This document shows positions 1-7,352 of a DNA stretch of 41,757 nucleotides, piece by piece. The notes beneath the pieces were generated by a model. It saw only the letters and a list, made by a program, of their open reading frames with translations. It did not search any database and was not told the DNA's origin. The DNA lies in contig CAZAED010000006.1 of NCBI GenBank assembly GCA_964484145.1, positions 1-41,757 of the forward strand. The letters run 5' to 3'. The position numbers and the translations under genes are program-made. Each line of letters begins with the position of its first letter. Within the stretch, counting starts at the first letter, position 1. Source of the stretch: JAEUSF01 sp964484145 (lineage in GTDB: Bacteria; Patescibacteriota; Doudnabacteria; UBA920).

Positions 1-349
1 GTACGTTTGCACGAACAGAAATATTCATACCTATAAAGCCCGCAACAGCGGAAAGAACAGCGCCTAGAATGAAACCGTAAATAGTATTGTTAGAAAAACC
101 GCCCGGACCCATTTCTGTGGCGTCACTAAAAAAGCGGGTAATGTACATTAAAAAAACTATAACTACTGCAACCATGCCTACGGTTTTGTATTGCCTAGAG
201 AGGTATGCTTTAGCACCGTCCTGAATAGCTTTGGCAATTTCTAGCATTTTGCCCGATCCCTGTGGTTTTTTCAAAATTTTCCAAATTAAAAACGCTCCGT
301 ACAAAAGCGCTAAAACGGCTGCCCCGAGGGCGTAACTAAGATAGTTCAT
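1..349 (-). CDS. hppA: Membrane-bound proton/sodium-pumping pyrophosphatase, N-terminal part (cut by window edge)
   Basis: Partial gene running off the left edge; 116 codons are visible from the ATG at 347-349. The first residues form a membrane helix, followed by the family-typical stretch KAIQDGAKAYLSRQYKTV and then GAVLSAVAGFIGM and NISVRANV, which match the start of the H+-PPase family (IxxGAxAYLxRQY, SAxAGYIGMxxxVRANxRTA). These integral membrane enzymes hydrolyse pyrophosphate and pump H+ or Na+ across the membrane. The catalytic DxxxD loops lie outside the window, so ion type cannot be judged. No clear SD; the upstream spacer is a tandem-repeat palindrome. Family assignment is confident from sequence pattern; function is by family knowledge. 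Confidence 0.88.
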   Translation of the reverse strand, partial: MNYLSYALGAAVLALLYGAFLIWKILKKPQGSGKMLEIAKAIQDGAKAYLSRQYKTVGMVAVVIVFLMYITRFFSDATEMGPGGFSNNTIYGFILGAVLSAVAGFIGMNISVRANV

Positions 350-350
350 A

Positions 351-511
351 GATAGTTAATAGTTGTTAGTTAATAGTTATTAGATTGCAGTAATTATAAC
401 AAATATAAGGGAAATATCAAGTGTAGTGCAGGGCAATGCCTTGTACTACAAAAACAAAAACCAGCTAAAAAGCTGGTCTACTATCAACTAAAATCTACTA
501 ACTAACAACTA
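351..511. repeat. Spacer palindrome with tandem-repeat arms (TAGTTAATAGTTGTTAG type)
   Basis: The left arm (351-382) repeats the word TAGTTAAT/TAGTTGT; the right arm (about 478-511) carries the complement as ACTAACTAACAACTAC. Between the arms lies a separate 27-nt hairpin at 424-450 (12-bp stem with two G-T pairs, loop AAT). First of a series of such spacers in this contig. Confidence 0.6.
449..477 (-). terminator. Rho-independent terminator of the 509-1069 gene
   Basis: Read on the minus strand: hairpin ACCAGC-TTTTT-GCTGGT (460-477, allowing the A-rich loop) followed by TTTTTGTTTTTGT. It lies about 30 bases past the stop codon of the minus-strand gene. Confidence 0.75.
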
Positions 512-1069
512 CTTAGTAAATTCTACCGACTTAACTATTGCGTTAAATTCCGGGGTTAAGCTTACTGACTTACCAATGTCAAAAGTAAAATAGTAACCGT
601 TAGCAGAAACTCCGTAAAGTAAATTCGAAACATTTAGACATGGTTGTCCGCCTATAGTTGCTTTAACCGCAGGTAGGCCATCCATTACATAAAAATCTTT
701 TTTACTAATGTATATTTTAATGTTTTGGAATTTTGAACCGGGATTAATTTCGCCCACTTCAAAGTCGCCTTGTTTTTTTGGCAAAGTTACTTTCCAATCC
801 GCAGGCGTTTTAAAATTTATTCCGTAAACAGTATAACGGTGGTCTTTCCACTTGCTGGTGTCGGGAAGTACTATTTCAGTAGAAGCTGAGGCTGTAGTTA
901 TTGGGTTGTAATCTTGCGGAGGTTTTTGTTGTGCGCCCTGGTCTTTTATATAATAAGCCTCGTTTTTTAAAACTTGGCTGCTTATTAAAATAACCAAAAA
1001 ACCGCCAAAAAGAGCAGTGCTGGCTAGTAAAATAAAACTAGTTGTTTGCGGTGAAAATTTTTGTTTCAT
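509..1069 (-). CDS. Membrane-anchored hypothetical protein, 186 aa
   Basis: Not recognised. There is one hydrophobic helix at residues 11-32 (after a short Lys-containing N-terminus, so an uncleaved anchor is likely), then a low-complexity linker rich in Gln, Pro, Thr and Ser (about 44-68), then a soluble domain of about 115 residues that starts KWKDHRYTVYGINFKTPADWKV. A YxxxY-FKTPxxW start followed by beta-strand-like sequence resembles the PsbP-like extracytoplasmic domains often seen in small Patescibacteria surface proteins; this is a guess. It contains one Cys only (QPCLN). Probably monocistronic, ending in the terminator at 449-477. The core coding call is good because of its length, start and terminator; function is unknown. 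Confidence 0.7.
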   Translation of the reverse strand: MKQKFSPQTTSFILLASTALFGGFLVILISSQVLKNEAYYIKDQGAQQKPPQDYNPITTASASTEIVLPDTSKWKDHRYTVYGINFKTPADWKVTLPKKQGDFEVGEINPGSKFQNIKIYISKKDFYVMDGLPAVKATIGGQPCLNVSNLLYGVSANGYYFTFDIGKSVSLTPEFNAIVKSVEFTK

Positions 1070-1260
1070 TGAGATCGCTGATTATTCGCAGATATTTACG
1101 CGGATAAACGCGGAAGCTACTATGTATATCAAATCAAATTTACTTTCCTTTGTCAAACCCGGTATATCAACATTTGATTCTGATAGCGGTTTTTCGCTTG
1201 AAATATCAACAAATGAGTTAATTTGTACAATTTTATACTTTAACAATATCAAATGTTGTA

Positions 1261-1440
1261 TTACCGGGAAAATAGTTTATCCAGACCCGCGTTGTTGCCG
1301 CAATAGTATATATTTGCGGTTAAATTAACACAAAAGCCCGGGTTTTTATGAATGTAAGAATATTTTGGCAAAAACCAATAGAAAAAAGCAATTACACAAA
1401 TAATTACTAAATAAAAAAAATATTTTAAAAGTTTGAACAT
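1261..1440 (-). CDS. Small membrane protein, 59 aa
   Basis: Not recognised. From the ATG at 1438-1440 it reads MFKLLKYFFYLVIICVIAFF, a single strongly hydrophobic helix behind two Lys, then about 35 residues with two Cys (PGFCVN and YYCGNN). An in-frame ATG 13 codons upstream exists, but the extension (SSFLNLTSYIFP) comes from a repeat-like AAGATGTAAGATTTAGG spacer and is probably not translated. No SD. Could be an inner-membrane or secreted peptide with a disulfide; moderate confidence that it is a gene. Confidence 0.4.
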   Translation of the reverse strand: MFKLLKYFFYLVIICVIAFFYWFLPKYSYIHKNPGFCVNLTANIYYCGNNAGLDKLFSR

Positions 1441-1496
1441 TGGGAAAATATAAGATGTAAGATTTAGGAATGAAGACATTCTTATTTTATCATAAC

Positions 1497-1525
1497 TTGA
1501 TAAAATAAGATAAAAATCGTATAAT
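1497..1525 (+). promoter_or_regulatory. Promoter of tRNA-Gln
   Basis: TTGATA at 1497-1502, 17-base spacer, TATAAT at 1520-1525; expected start about 1532, nine bases before the tRNA 5' end. Confidence 0.8.
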
Positions 1526-1540
1526 ACCGACTGTTATTAT

Positions 1541-1614
1541 TGCCCGGTAGCCAAGTGGTAAGGCAGAGGACTCTGAATCCTCCATCGAAGGTTCGAATCC
1601 TTCCCGGGCAGCCA
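1541..1614 (+). tRNA. tRNA-Gln (anticodon CTG), CCA encoded
   Basis: Full cloverleaf: acceptor TGCCCGG/CCGGGCA (1541-1547 with 1604-1610), D arm with GGTAA, anticodon stem GAGGA/TCCTC with loop CTCTGAA (anticodon CTG), T arm GAAGG-TTCGAAT-CCTTC, discriminator G at 1611 and encoded CCA at 1612-1614. It reads CAG codons. The contig also codes GatCAB, which makes Gln-tRNA from misacylated Glu-tRNA, so this tRNA is a plausible substrate. Its 3' end is repeated 984 bases downstream. Confidence 0.96.
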
Positions 1615-1620
1615 AATAAA
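1606..1620 (+). repeat. Direct repeat copy 1 (tRNA-Gln 3' end), attL-like
   Basis: GGGCAGCCAAATAAA, identical to 2590-2604. It covers the last five acceptor-stem bases, the discriminator, CCA and seven flanking bases. Confidence 0.7.
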
Positions 1621-1622
1621 TT

Positions 1623-1645
1623 CCGCTTTGATTGGCGGTTTTTTT
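1623..1645 (+). terminator. Terminator after tRNA-Gln
   Basis: CCGC-TTTGATTG-GCGG followed by TTTTTTTG. It would lie inside the putative insert and replace the displaced terminator. Confidence 0.5.
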
Positions 1646-1657
1646 GTTTGACCCACT

Positions 1658-1685
1658 TTGAGTTCAGAACTTTTGTTGATATAAT
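1658..1685 (+). promoter_or_regulatory. Leaderless promoter of the insert gene
   Basis: TTGAGT at 1658-1663, 16-base spacer, TATAAT at 1680-1685. The -10 box ends seven bases before the ATG at 1693, so transcription should start at or next to the start codon. Confidence 0.6.
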
Positions 1686-1692
1686 CACCTAT

Positions 1693-2466
1693 ATGAAAAA
1701 AATAAATCCCCCAGAAGTGCAACGGATTGCCGTATTAGCTTTAGCACTTGAACCATTAGCTGAAAAGAAAGGGTGTACTACTCGCACAATTGACCTGCAT
1801 TCAAATTTAAAACTTGTAGACTTCCAAGCCGCCGCAATAAATGCAGGCCTTTATTTTTATACTTTGGCAGAAAGGATAAAAAAAGCACATGGCCAGCCCA
1901 AGTACTTTTATGACCTCTGCGTTAGGGCAATAGAGGATTCTACTCGCAACCTAGAAAATAAAAAACAAATTAACTTTGGACTGCTAGACTTATTGTTTCC
2001 GCTTATCATCAGTCATGTGGTGTATGGCGGTTCAGGTGCTACAATCTGTAAGAATTTTGTTAAAGTCTTAAAGAATAGTTCTTCAAGGGATGTTGTATTT
2101 AAAAACAAAATGCGCCGTGCAGGTTGGAAGACTAGCAGAAAAAGTTACAAAAGTCGTTTTCCTATAGATAATTCTTATGGTAATTTGTACGACCTTTATA
2201 AACGTGATATTACGGTTTCTAAAGAAATTGGATTTGAAAGTAATGTCTATTGGCTAGGTGAATTTAATTCTGGGTTACCTACGATGAGGTCTATGCTAGA
2301 GGTGGCAAAGAAAATCGTTAAAAAACAAGGTTTGTTAAAAGCATTAGAAAAATGTTACGACTACGGTATGAAAAAGATTACCCGAGTTGGCATAGCCGCA
2401 GATTATACAGCAGCAATTGCATATTTGCTTTTAGTAGAACCTGGTTCGGATACTTACATAAAGTGA
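1693..2466 (+). CDS. Hypothetical protein carried in the tRNA-Gln insert, 257 aa
   Basis: Not firmly recognised. The frame stays open upstream through the tRNA, but the ATG at 1693 is the sensible start because a TATAAT box lies just before it. The product is soluble, basic and mainly helical, with motifs INFGLLDLLFPLI (about 95-107), VYGGSG and a C-terminal RVGIAADYTAAIAYLLL. The last motif and the NxGxxxLLxPL stretch faintly recall the triphosphoribosyl-dephospho-CoA synthase (CitG/MdcB) fold, where a GxSADLLAxxxFL end is typical; this is a weak impression only. Stop is TGA. The gene is the only cargo between the direct repeats. Confidence 0.65.
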   Translation: MKKINPPEVQRIAVLALALEPLAEKKGCTTRTIDLHSNLKLVDFQAAAINAGLYFYTLAERIKKAHGQPKYFYDLCVRAIEDSTRNLENKKQINFGLLDLLFPLIISHVVYGGSGATICKNFVKVLKNSSSRDVVFKNKMRRAGWKTSRKSYKSRFPIDNSYGNLYDLYKRDITVSKEIGFESNVYWLGEFNSGLPTMRSMLEVAKKIVKKQGLLKALEKCYDYGMKKITRVGIAADYTAAIAYLLLVEPGSDTYIK

Positions 2467-2589
2467 AATCGGCATTTTCTATAAAAAAGCAAGCTACGCA
2501 GTTTTGTGTTAAATGGGTTTAATAAATTTCAATAAAGTTATTTTCTGCTCCAATTGACCACAGTTTAAAGTTCTAAACATATTCAGCAG

Positions 2590-2604
2590 GGGCAGCCAAA
2601 TAAA
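2590..2604 (+). repeat. Direct repeat copy 2 (tRNA-Gln 3' end), attR-like
   Basis: Exact second copy of GGGCAGCCAAATAAA without the rest of a tRNA gene. It runs straight into the terminator at 2602. Confidence 0.7.
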
Positions 2605-2629
2605 AAATCCCGGTAACCCGGGATTTTTT
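2602..2629. terminator. Bidirectional terminator
   Basis: AAAAAATCCCGG-TAAC-CCGGGATTTTTT: perfect 12-bp stem with T-runs on both strands. It serves the minus gene ending at 2638 and probably once ended the tRNA-Gln transcript. Confidence 0.9.
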
Positions 2630-2637
2630 ATTTCAAG

Positions 2638-3000
2638 CTAATCTTTCCTATGCAAGTTTTTCTTTAGGTGGGTTGCGAGCCAGACTATGGCTAGAGCCAT
2701 TAGAATCCAGAGCATTAAAATAGTAATGCCGCATACCAGCATACCTAGAGGCATATAGTGGCGTCCGCTAAAAGTTTTAAACTGCATCATGTTCGGACTC
2801 TGAAAAGTTATTTGTCCTTGCCCGTTTTGGGCTTGAAAGGCGGGCATGCTTTTTACTTGGCTCCCGGCGGTACCGTACATCATATTTCCATAAACAGGCA
2901 CGGCTTGGTCAAAGGTATTTTGTGTTTGAGCCATTGCAAAAGCCGGGCTAAAAGTTAAGAGTCCAAGAGCTATAGCAAGAGCAGTGTATATTTTTGTCAT
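2638..3000 (-). CDS. Secreted or membrane-anchored hypothetical protein, 120 aa
   Basis: Not recognised. It has a clear Sec signal peptide (MTKIYTALAIALGLLTFSPA then FAMAQ, cleavage probably after AMA), an exported segment of about 60 residues rich in Gln, Asn, Gly and Met (AVPVYGNMMYGTAGSQ, SPNMMQF), then a C-terminal membrane helix (about 86-110, MLVCGITILMLWILMALAIV) and a basic tail (HLKKNLHRKD). The topology is therefore outside N-part, inside C-tail. The Met-rich ectodomain could bind metal, but that is a guess. It ends eight bases before the terminator stem. Confidence 0.7.
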   Translation of the reverse strand: MTKIYTALAIALGLLTFSPAFAMAQTQNTFDQAVPVYGNMMYGTAGSQVKSMPAFQAQNGQGQITFQSPNMMQFKTFSGRHYMPLGMLVCGITILMLWILMALAIVWLATHLKKNLHRKD

Positions 3001-3102
3001 TATTTTTTGTTTTCCGCCAATAGCTAACTTGCCTTTGGCTTGAAATAGTTATTATGTATATTATACACTAATTTTTGTTTTATATTTCATTTAATATAGA
3101 AT

Positions 3103-3130
3103 TTGCCAAAAATTTAAATTATGATAATAT
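3103..3130 (+). promoter_or_regulatory. Possible promoter of the phosphate operon
   Basis: TTGCCA at 3103-3108, 16-base spacer, TAATAT at 3125-3130. This would place the start just before the ATG at 3144, another near-leaderless arrangement, and argues against the longer upstream starts. Confidence 0.4.
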
Positions 3131-3143
3131 GAAATTGAAATAT

Positions 3144-3767
3144 ATGGGATTATTTTTACCTAAACAAACAGACTTTTTTGAGCTTTTTTACAAACAGCAA
3201 AAAGTCTTAGCTGAAATAGCCGAACTTTTTATAGAATTAACTCAAAATTACGGCAATTTAGAAGATTTTGCCAAAAAAGCTAAAGTTTTGGAAAAAGAAG
3301 GGGATGACGTTGCTCACGAAATTATAGAAAAGCTTAATAAAAGCTTTATTACCCCTTTTGACAGGGAAGATATTTACGCTCTGGCAACTGAGTTTGACGA
3401 CATTGTAGATGTTTTAGAAAATGTATTTAAGTATTTGCATTTATACAAAATTTCAGAAAAACCTAAAGCCCTTAGCCAGTTTGCGCCGTTAATAAAAGAC
3501 GCAAGCGCGCAACTTGGCATTATGCTTAAAGTTTTAGGCGAAAAAAAATTGTCCAAGCAGTTAAGCGAAGCCAAGATCGCAATTCACAACATAGAAGACC
3601 GGGCGGATGAGTTTTATTCACAAGGTTTAAGCGAACTGTTTTCAAATCATACCGAGGCAGTGGCAATTATAAAGAATAAAGATATTTTAGAAAGCTTGGA
3701 AAAAGTTGCCGACAAGATGCAAAGAATGAGCGATGTAATTGAAAACATTGTTGTAAAGTCCAGTTAA
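3144..3767 (+). CDS. DUF47/PhoU-like Pit accessory protein, 207 aa
   Basis: Belongs to the DUF47 (TIGR00153) family of PhoU-like helical proteins that sit beside Pit phosphate permeases and are thought to control them. The start MGLFLPKQTDFFELF matches the usual family start (FLPKxxxFFxLF); in-frame ATGs at 3075 and 3129 give longer N-termini that the family does not have and would overlap the promoter. It is all-helical, with the typical KxLExEGDxxxHEIxxxLxxxFITPFDREDIYAL segment (about 50-85) that carries the metal-binding E/D residues. It ends 3 bases before pit, so the two are co-transcribed and probably translationally coupled. Confidence 0.88.
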   Translation: MGLFLPKQTDFFELFYKQQKVLAEIAELFIELTQNYGNLEDFAKKAKVLEKEGDDVAHEIIEKLNKSFITPFDREDIYALATEFDDIVDVLENVFKYLHLYKISEKPKALSQFAPLIKDASAQLGIMLKVLGEKKLSKQLSEAKIAIHNIEDRADEFYSQGLSELFSNHTEAVAIIKNKDILESLEKVADKMQRMSDVIENIVVKSS

Positions 3768-3770
3768 TCT

Positions 3771-4772
3771 ATGCCCATTGAAACATGGATTTTGGTAATC
3801 GGGATTATTGCAGTTGCCTTAGCTTTCGATTTTACCAATGGCGTTCATGATGCCGCCAATTCAATTGCGACCATAGTGTCCACTCGGGTTTTAAGTCCGC
3901 GCCAGGCTGTTGCCTGGGCGGCGTTTTTTAATTTTATTGCTTTTTTAATTTTTGGCACCGCTGTAGCCAAAACCATTGGCAAGGGGTTAATAGACATTAA
4001 GGTCGTAACACCGGTCGTAATTTTAGCCGGTATTTTAGGCGCCATAGTTTGGAATTTAATTACCTGGTATTTGGGGCTTCCCACAAGCTCATCGCATGCG
4101 CTTATTGGCGGATATGCCGGCGCAGCCGTTTCTAAAGCCGGGTTTTCAGCCGTTATACTATCCGGCTGGACTAAGACTATAGTCTTTATTTTACTTGCCC
4201 CGATTATAGGATTTTTACTGGGAGGCATATTTTTGGTATTTTCCAGCTGGGCAATTTACAAATTTAAAGGGCACCCGGCGCCGGTGAATTTGTGGTCAAA
4301 AAGGCTGCAGTTTGTAAGCGCTGCGCTTTATTCTTTGGGCCACGGCGGCAACGACGCGCAAAAAACAATGGGTATAATTACCAGCCTTTTGTTTTCGGTT
4401 GGTTTAATAAAAAGTTTTAGCGTGCCTTTGTGGGTAGTTTTGTCTGCCCACGCAGCCATGGGCCTCGGAACTCTTTTAGGCGGTTGGAGAATTGTTAAAA
4501 CCATGGGGCAAAAAATAGCCAAATTAAGGCCGCTTGACGGGGTTTGCGCGGAAACCGCCAGCGCTTTTAGTCTTTTTATAGCAACGCATTTAGGTATTCC
4601 GGTTTCTACCACTCACGTAATTACCGGCGCCATTTCCGGCGTGGCATCTTCCAGGCGTTTCACCGCTGTGCGCTGGGGCACCACAATTCAAATAGTTTGG
4701 GCCTGGATTTTTACCATTCCGGCGGCGGCATTTTGCGCCGGCCTGCTTTACAAGCTATTTGCATTAATATAA
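3771..4772 (+). CDS. pit: Low-affinity inorganic phosphate transporter, Pit family
   Basis: A 333-aa polytopic membrane protein with the duplicated PHO-4 signature: DFTNGVHDAANSIATIVSTR near residue 20 and GHGGNDAQKTMGII near residue 192. The second half repeats the topology, with AETASAFSLF and GIPVSTTHVITGA. Pit proteins carry metal-phosphate in symport with H+ (or Na+). Length fits short bacterial members. The gene follows the DUF47 partner by 3 bases and precedes a cupin by 9, forming a phosphate-uptake operon. Confidence 0.93.
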   Translation: MPIETWILVIGIIAVALAFDFTNGVHDAANSIATIVSTRVLSPRQAVAWAAFFNFIAFLIFGTAVAKTIGKGLIDIKVVTPVVILAGILGAIVWNLITWYLGLPTSSSHALIGGYAGAAVSKAGFSAVILSGWTKTIVFILLAPIIGFLLGGIFLVFSSWAIYKFKGHPAPVNLWSKRLQFVSAALYSLGHGGNDAQKTMGIITSLLFSVGLIKSFSVPLWVVLSAHAAMGLGTLLGGWRIVKTMGQKIAKLRPLDGVCAETASAFSLFIATHLGIPVSTTHVITGAISGVASSRRFTAVRWGTTIQIVWAWIFTIPAAAFCAGLLYKLFALI

Positions 4773-4781
4773 ATTAATATT

Positions 4782-5150
4782 ATGAGCAACTATATTGAAA
4801 ATCGCCCGTGGGGGAGTTATGAAATTTTGTCTCAGTTTTCGGTTAATGAGCCGGGGTTTTTTGATACTTGCGTGAAAAAAATAGTTGTTAATCCGGGACA
4901 AAAACTTTCTTACCAAAGCCATAAGCAAAGAAATGAACATTGGTTTTTTGTCCAGGGAGAAGGTAAAGTAGTTGTAAACGGCCGGGAGATTCTGGTAAAA
5001 GTCGGAAGTAGCGTAGACATAAAAATTGGCGACAAACACCGAGCGATTAATACTTCACAAACACAAACTTTAATATTTATAGAGTCTCAAACCGGGCACT
5101 ATGACGAAAACGACATAGAAAGGTTTGAGGACGATTACGGAAGGGTATAA
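4782..5150 (+). CDS. Stand-alone cupin, mannose-6-phosphate isomerase type II C-domain-like
   Basis: A 122-aa single cupin. It has the features of the C-terminal isomerase domain of bifunctional ManC/XanB: RPWGSYE at the start, VNPGQKLSYQSHKQRNEHW (metal-binding His and Glu of cupin motif 1), GDKHRAIN (motif 2 His) and the family end GHYDENDIERFEDDYGR. The guanylyltransferase domain is absent, so it is either a free phosphomannose isomerase or a binding cupin of related sugar phosphates. Operon position between pit and a small unknown gene says little about substrate. Confidence 0.85.
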   Translation: MSNYIENRPWGSYEILSQFSVNEPGFFDTCVKKIVVNPGQKLSYQSHKQRNEHWFFVQGEGKVVVNGREILVKVGSSVDIKIGDKHRAINTSQTQTLIFIESQTGHYDENDIERFEDDYGRV

Positions 5151-5152
5151 CC

Positions 5153-5518
5153 GTGCATTTTGAAGAACAAAAACCGGAAAAAAAAGATTTTGGTTTAATT
5201 GAAGGCGGTTTTGATGCTGAATTTATAGGAAACTGTTTGAGTATTAAGGATAGGAAACCTGAGCTAAGATATTTAATCGATGGTTTTTTGAAAGAGGTTA
5301 ATATCTTAAGCGAGGAATTTAAAAGCAAGAGATATTCAGAGACACAAATAATTACCGCTGAATTGGCAGACAAATTAGGAAGCGAAGGTTTACCCGTTTT
5401 AAAAGCTTATATGACAGCGCTTTTGGACAACGGTATTGAAATTAATTTAAAAATATTTTATGACCGCGCTTTGTCTATAGGGAATAAACTGGAAAAAGCT
5501 AAGAAAAAAACAAATTAA
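5153..5518 (+). CDS. Small helical hypothetical protein, 121 aa
   Basis: Not recognised. It starts with GTG two bases after the cupin stop codon, and ends at the terminator stem, so it is the last gene of the pit operon. The sequence is charged and soluble, with predicted helices (LRYLIDGFLKEVNILSEEFK, TQIITAELADKLG) and a Lys-rich tail. Similar small charged proteins occur elsewhere in this window (7880-8209, 19593-20030, 20055-20510). No catalytic motif seen. Confidence 0.6.
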   Translation: MHFEEQKPEKKDFGLIEGGFDAEFIGNCLSIKDRKPELRYLIDGFLKEVNILSEEFKSKRYSETQIITAELADKLGSEGLPVLKAYMTALLDNGIEINLKIFYDRALSIGNKLEKAKKKTN

Positions 5519-5545
5519 AACCGTCTCCCTTTGGGAGACGGTTTT
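5517..5545. terminator. Bidirectional terminator between convergent genes
   Basis: AAAACCGTCTCCC-TTT-GGGAGACGGTTTT, perfect 13-bp stem. It closes the pit operon (+) and the glnA-sigma operon (-). Confidence 0.92.
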
Positions 5546-5549
5546 AATT

Positions 5550-6146
5550 TTATAGGAGCTTTAGTTTGTTTGCCTTTTTGCGCAGTTTTTGTTTGATTCT
5601 AAAGAGTTTAACTTTTATTGTATTTTCGTTTAAACCCAGCAGTTCGGAAAGTTCTTCTACAGAATGACCTTCTAATTCTTTTAAGGTCAAGAGACTCCTG
5701 TCTTCCTGGGTGAGTGTTGCGAGTAATTTTTCAGAAAGTAGTTTGTTGTGAAGTTTAATGTCGCTGTGGTTGTTGGGTACTCTAAGCGATATTTCCTCAT
5801 CGGTTTCCGGTTTAGTAAAGTCTTCGGAAGCAAAAATATTCCTGTCGGGTTTTTCTGAAGTTTTATGAGTTTTTCTATAAATGTCTTTAACGACATTCTG
5901 AGCAATTCTAAAAAGCCAAGTTTGTAGAGAGCTTTCTTTCCGAAAGGAATGGTAATTTTCGTGCGCCTTAATTAAAGTTTCCTGAACTACGTTTTCTGCT
6001 TCGTGGTCAATATTTGGATGAGAACCTATGATTCTTTTTGAGTAGAAAAAAAGTTGTTTGCGCAATGCTTCCAGTTGTTTTTCTGTTAGTCCTAAGCTAA
6101 CTTCATGTTCCGGGTAATCTATTGATTTTGAACCTTCTTTAATCAT
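5550..6146 (-). CDS. RNA polymerase sigma factor, ECF-like (regions 2 and 4)
   Basis: A 198-aa protein with sigma-70 region 2 (HEAENVVQETLIKAHENY ... LQTWLFRIAQNVVKDIYRK, about 48-91) and region 4 with a helix-turn-helix (LLTLKELEGHSVEELSELLG then NENTIKVKLFRIKQKLRKK, about 152-190). The pattern of DxxQExxxxA-like region 2.1 and the C-terminal HTH is that of group 4 (ECF) factors that direct RNA polymerase to special promoters. There is no anti-sigma gene next to it. It lies 24 bases after the glutamine synthetase stop codon on the same strand, so the two are likely one transcript, an unusual pairing. The extra 25 N-terminal residues are not typical. Confidence 0.88.
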   Translation of the reverse strand: MIKEGSKSIDYPEHEVSLGLTEKQLEALRKQLFFYSKRIIGSHPNIDHEAENVVQETLIKAHENYHSFRKESSLQTWLFRIAQNVVKDIYRKTHKTSEKPDRNIFASEDFTKPETDEEISLRVPNNHSDIKLHNKLLSEKLLATLTQEDRSLLTLKELEGHSVEELSELLGLNENTIKVKLFRIKQKLRKKANKLKLL

Positions 6147-6170
6147 GAGTTAATTATAACAGATAAAATT

Positions 6171-7226
6171 TTATTTTGCCGCATAATTTTCCCAGCCGTA
6201 TTTGTCCGGGTTAAAGCCCTCGCCGCAAGTGGTTTCAATTAACGCTGTGCAAATTTGGTAAGGGTCAAGGTTTGCTGCCGGGCGGCGGTCTTCTAAATAG
6301 CCGCGGCCTTTGTTGGCTGTGTCCATTGGAATTCGTATGCTGGCGCCCCGGTCAGAAACGCCGTAGCGGAATTGGTTTATAGAACAAGTTTCGTGTTTGC
6401 CGGTTAAGCGCTTGTCGTTGTCAGCTCCGTAAACCCGAATATGTTCTTTGTGGAAGCGGCCGAGTTTTTCGCAAGCCATATTTATAACATTAATGCCGCC
6501 TTCTTCGCGCATGGCTTTAGTGGAAAAATTTGTATGCCCGCCAGCGCCGTTCCAGTCGCCCGGCATTGGCTTCGGGTCAAGCTTGGCGTAAACGTCGTGT
6601 TCTTCGCCAAGGCGATACAAAAGCCAGCGCGCCAGCCATAGCTGGTCGGAAACCTCTAAAGGAGGCAACGCGCCGACTTGAAATTCCCACTGGGCAGGCA
6701 TTACTTCCGCGTTAATGCCGGAGATTGCAATACCGGCATTCAAACAGGCTCTTAAGTGCTCTTCAACCAAAGGCCTGCCGTGGACTTCGTCGTGTCCTAC
6801 GCCGCAGTAATAGCGCCCCTGTGGGTGGGGGAAGCCGTCTTTTGGCCAGCCAAGCGGCCACTCTTTTCTGTAAAAAGTATACTCTTGCTCAATGCCAAAA
6901 ATCGGTTCATGTTGTTTGTATTTTTCCGCTACTTGTGCAAGTACGTGGCGGGTGTTAGAAACATGCGGCGTGCCGTCTGGATTTAACACTTCGCACATTA
7001 CTAACAGATTTGGTGCTTTGTTTATGGGGTCGGTTACATAGTAGACAGGCTTAAGCATACAGTCGGAAAAATGTCCTTCGGCCTGTTCTGTGCTTGAGCC
7101 GTCAAAACCCCACATCGGCAAGTCGGATACGGAATTAACCGGCCCGTCAAAAATTTTAGTTTTAGACCTTAGTTTGGCTGTAGGTTTTCGGCCGTCGAGC
7201 CAAATGTATTCGGCAATAATTTTCAT
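6171..7226 (-). CDS. glnA: Glutamine synthetase, type II (eukaryotic-like GSII)
   Basis: A 351-aa enzyme that makes glutamine from glutamate, ammonia and ATP. It is the GSII class rather than the usual 440-470-aa bacterial GSI: start KIIAEYIWLDG, DLPMWGFDGSSTEQA (36-49), GIEQEYTF (111-118), then YYCGVG, INAEVMPAQWEFQVG, GDWNGAGGHTN, HETCSINQFRYGVSDRGASI and GYLEDRRPAANLDPY follow the GSII order. The ATG at 7224-7226 fits the family start; a longer frame to 7286 runs through the leader. A good promoter (7353-7380) and a terminator-like hairpin (7275-7324) precede it. GSII is typical of eukaryotes and a few bacteria (Streptomyces, Rhizobiales glnII), so lateral transfer is likely. Confidence 0.95.
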   Translation of the reverse strand: MKIIAEYIWLDGRKPTAKLRSKTKIFDGPVNSVSDLPMWGFDGSSTEQAEGHFSDCMLKPVYYVTDPINKAPNLLVMCEVLNPDGTPHVSNTRHVLAQVAEKYKQHEPIFGIEQEYTFYRKEWPLGWPKDGFPHPQGRYYCGVGHDEVHGRPLVEEHLRACLNAGIAISGINAEVMPAQWEFQVGALPPLEVSDQLWLARWLLYRLGEEHDVYAKLDPKPMPGDWNGAGGHTNFSTKAMREEGGINVINMACEKLGRFHKEHIRVYGADNDKRLTGKHETCSINQFRYGVSDRGASIRIPMDTANKGRGYLEDRRPAANLDPYQICTALIETTCGEGFNPDKYGWENYAAK

Positions 7227-7274
7227 AAACCTTACTTTCTCCCCCCAATTAATTGAAAAATTTTTTAAAAATAT

Positions 7275-7324
7275 AAAAAACACCATTTATGCGGTTTGCC
7301 CCCTTGGGCAAATTGGTGTTTTTT
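7275..7324 (-). promoter_or_regulatory. Attenuator-like hairpin in the glnA leader
   Basis: On the minus strand, an 11-bp stem (7275-7285 with 7314-7324, core AACACCA/TGGTGTT) encloses a second stem GGGCAAA/TTTGCCC (7295-7301 with 7306-7312) and is followed by TTTTTTATATTTTT. It lies between the glnA promoter and ATG, so it would end transcription before the gene unless prevented. No minus-strand gene upstream needs it. Confidence 0.6.
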
Positions 7325-7352
7325 TTAACTATATATTTAGTTTTCTAAAATC

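Larger units (their letters stand above)
1606..2589. mobile_element. Putative one-gene insert at the 3' end of tRNA-Gln
   Basis: The 984-bp unit between two exact 15-bp copies of the tRNA 3' end carries a terminator, a promoter and one 257-codon gene, but no recognisable integrase. If the unit is removed, tRNA-Gln would be followed directly by the strong terminator at 2602-2629, which is the expected ancestral arrangement. This is the signature of site-specific insertion into a tRNA gene; the mechanism (recombinase in trans, or a decayed element) is inference. Confidence 0.5.

Noticed and set aside
1017..1328. 103-codon plus-strand frame
   Set aside because: It overlaps the start of the minus-strand 186-aa gene and a repeat-like CGGATAAACGCGG arm, has no promoter or SD, and its product has no protein-like pattern.
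6441..6986. Several plus-strand frames inside glnA
   Set aside because: Shadows of the strongly conserved glutamine synthetase on the other strand.
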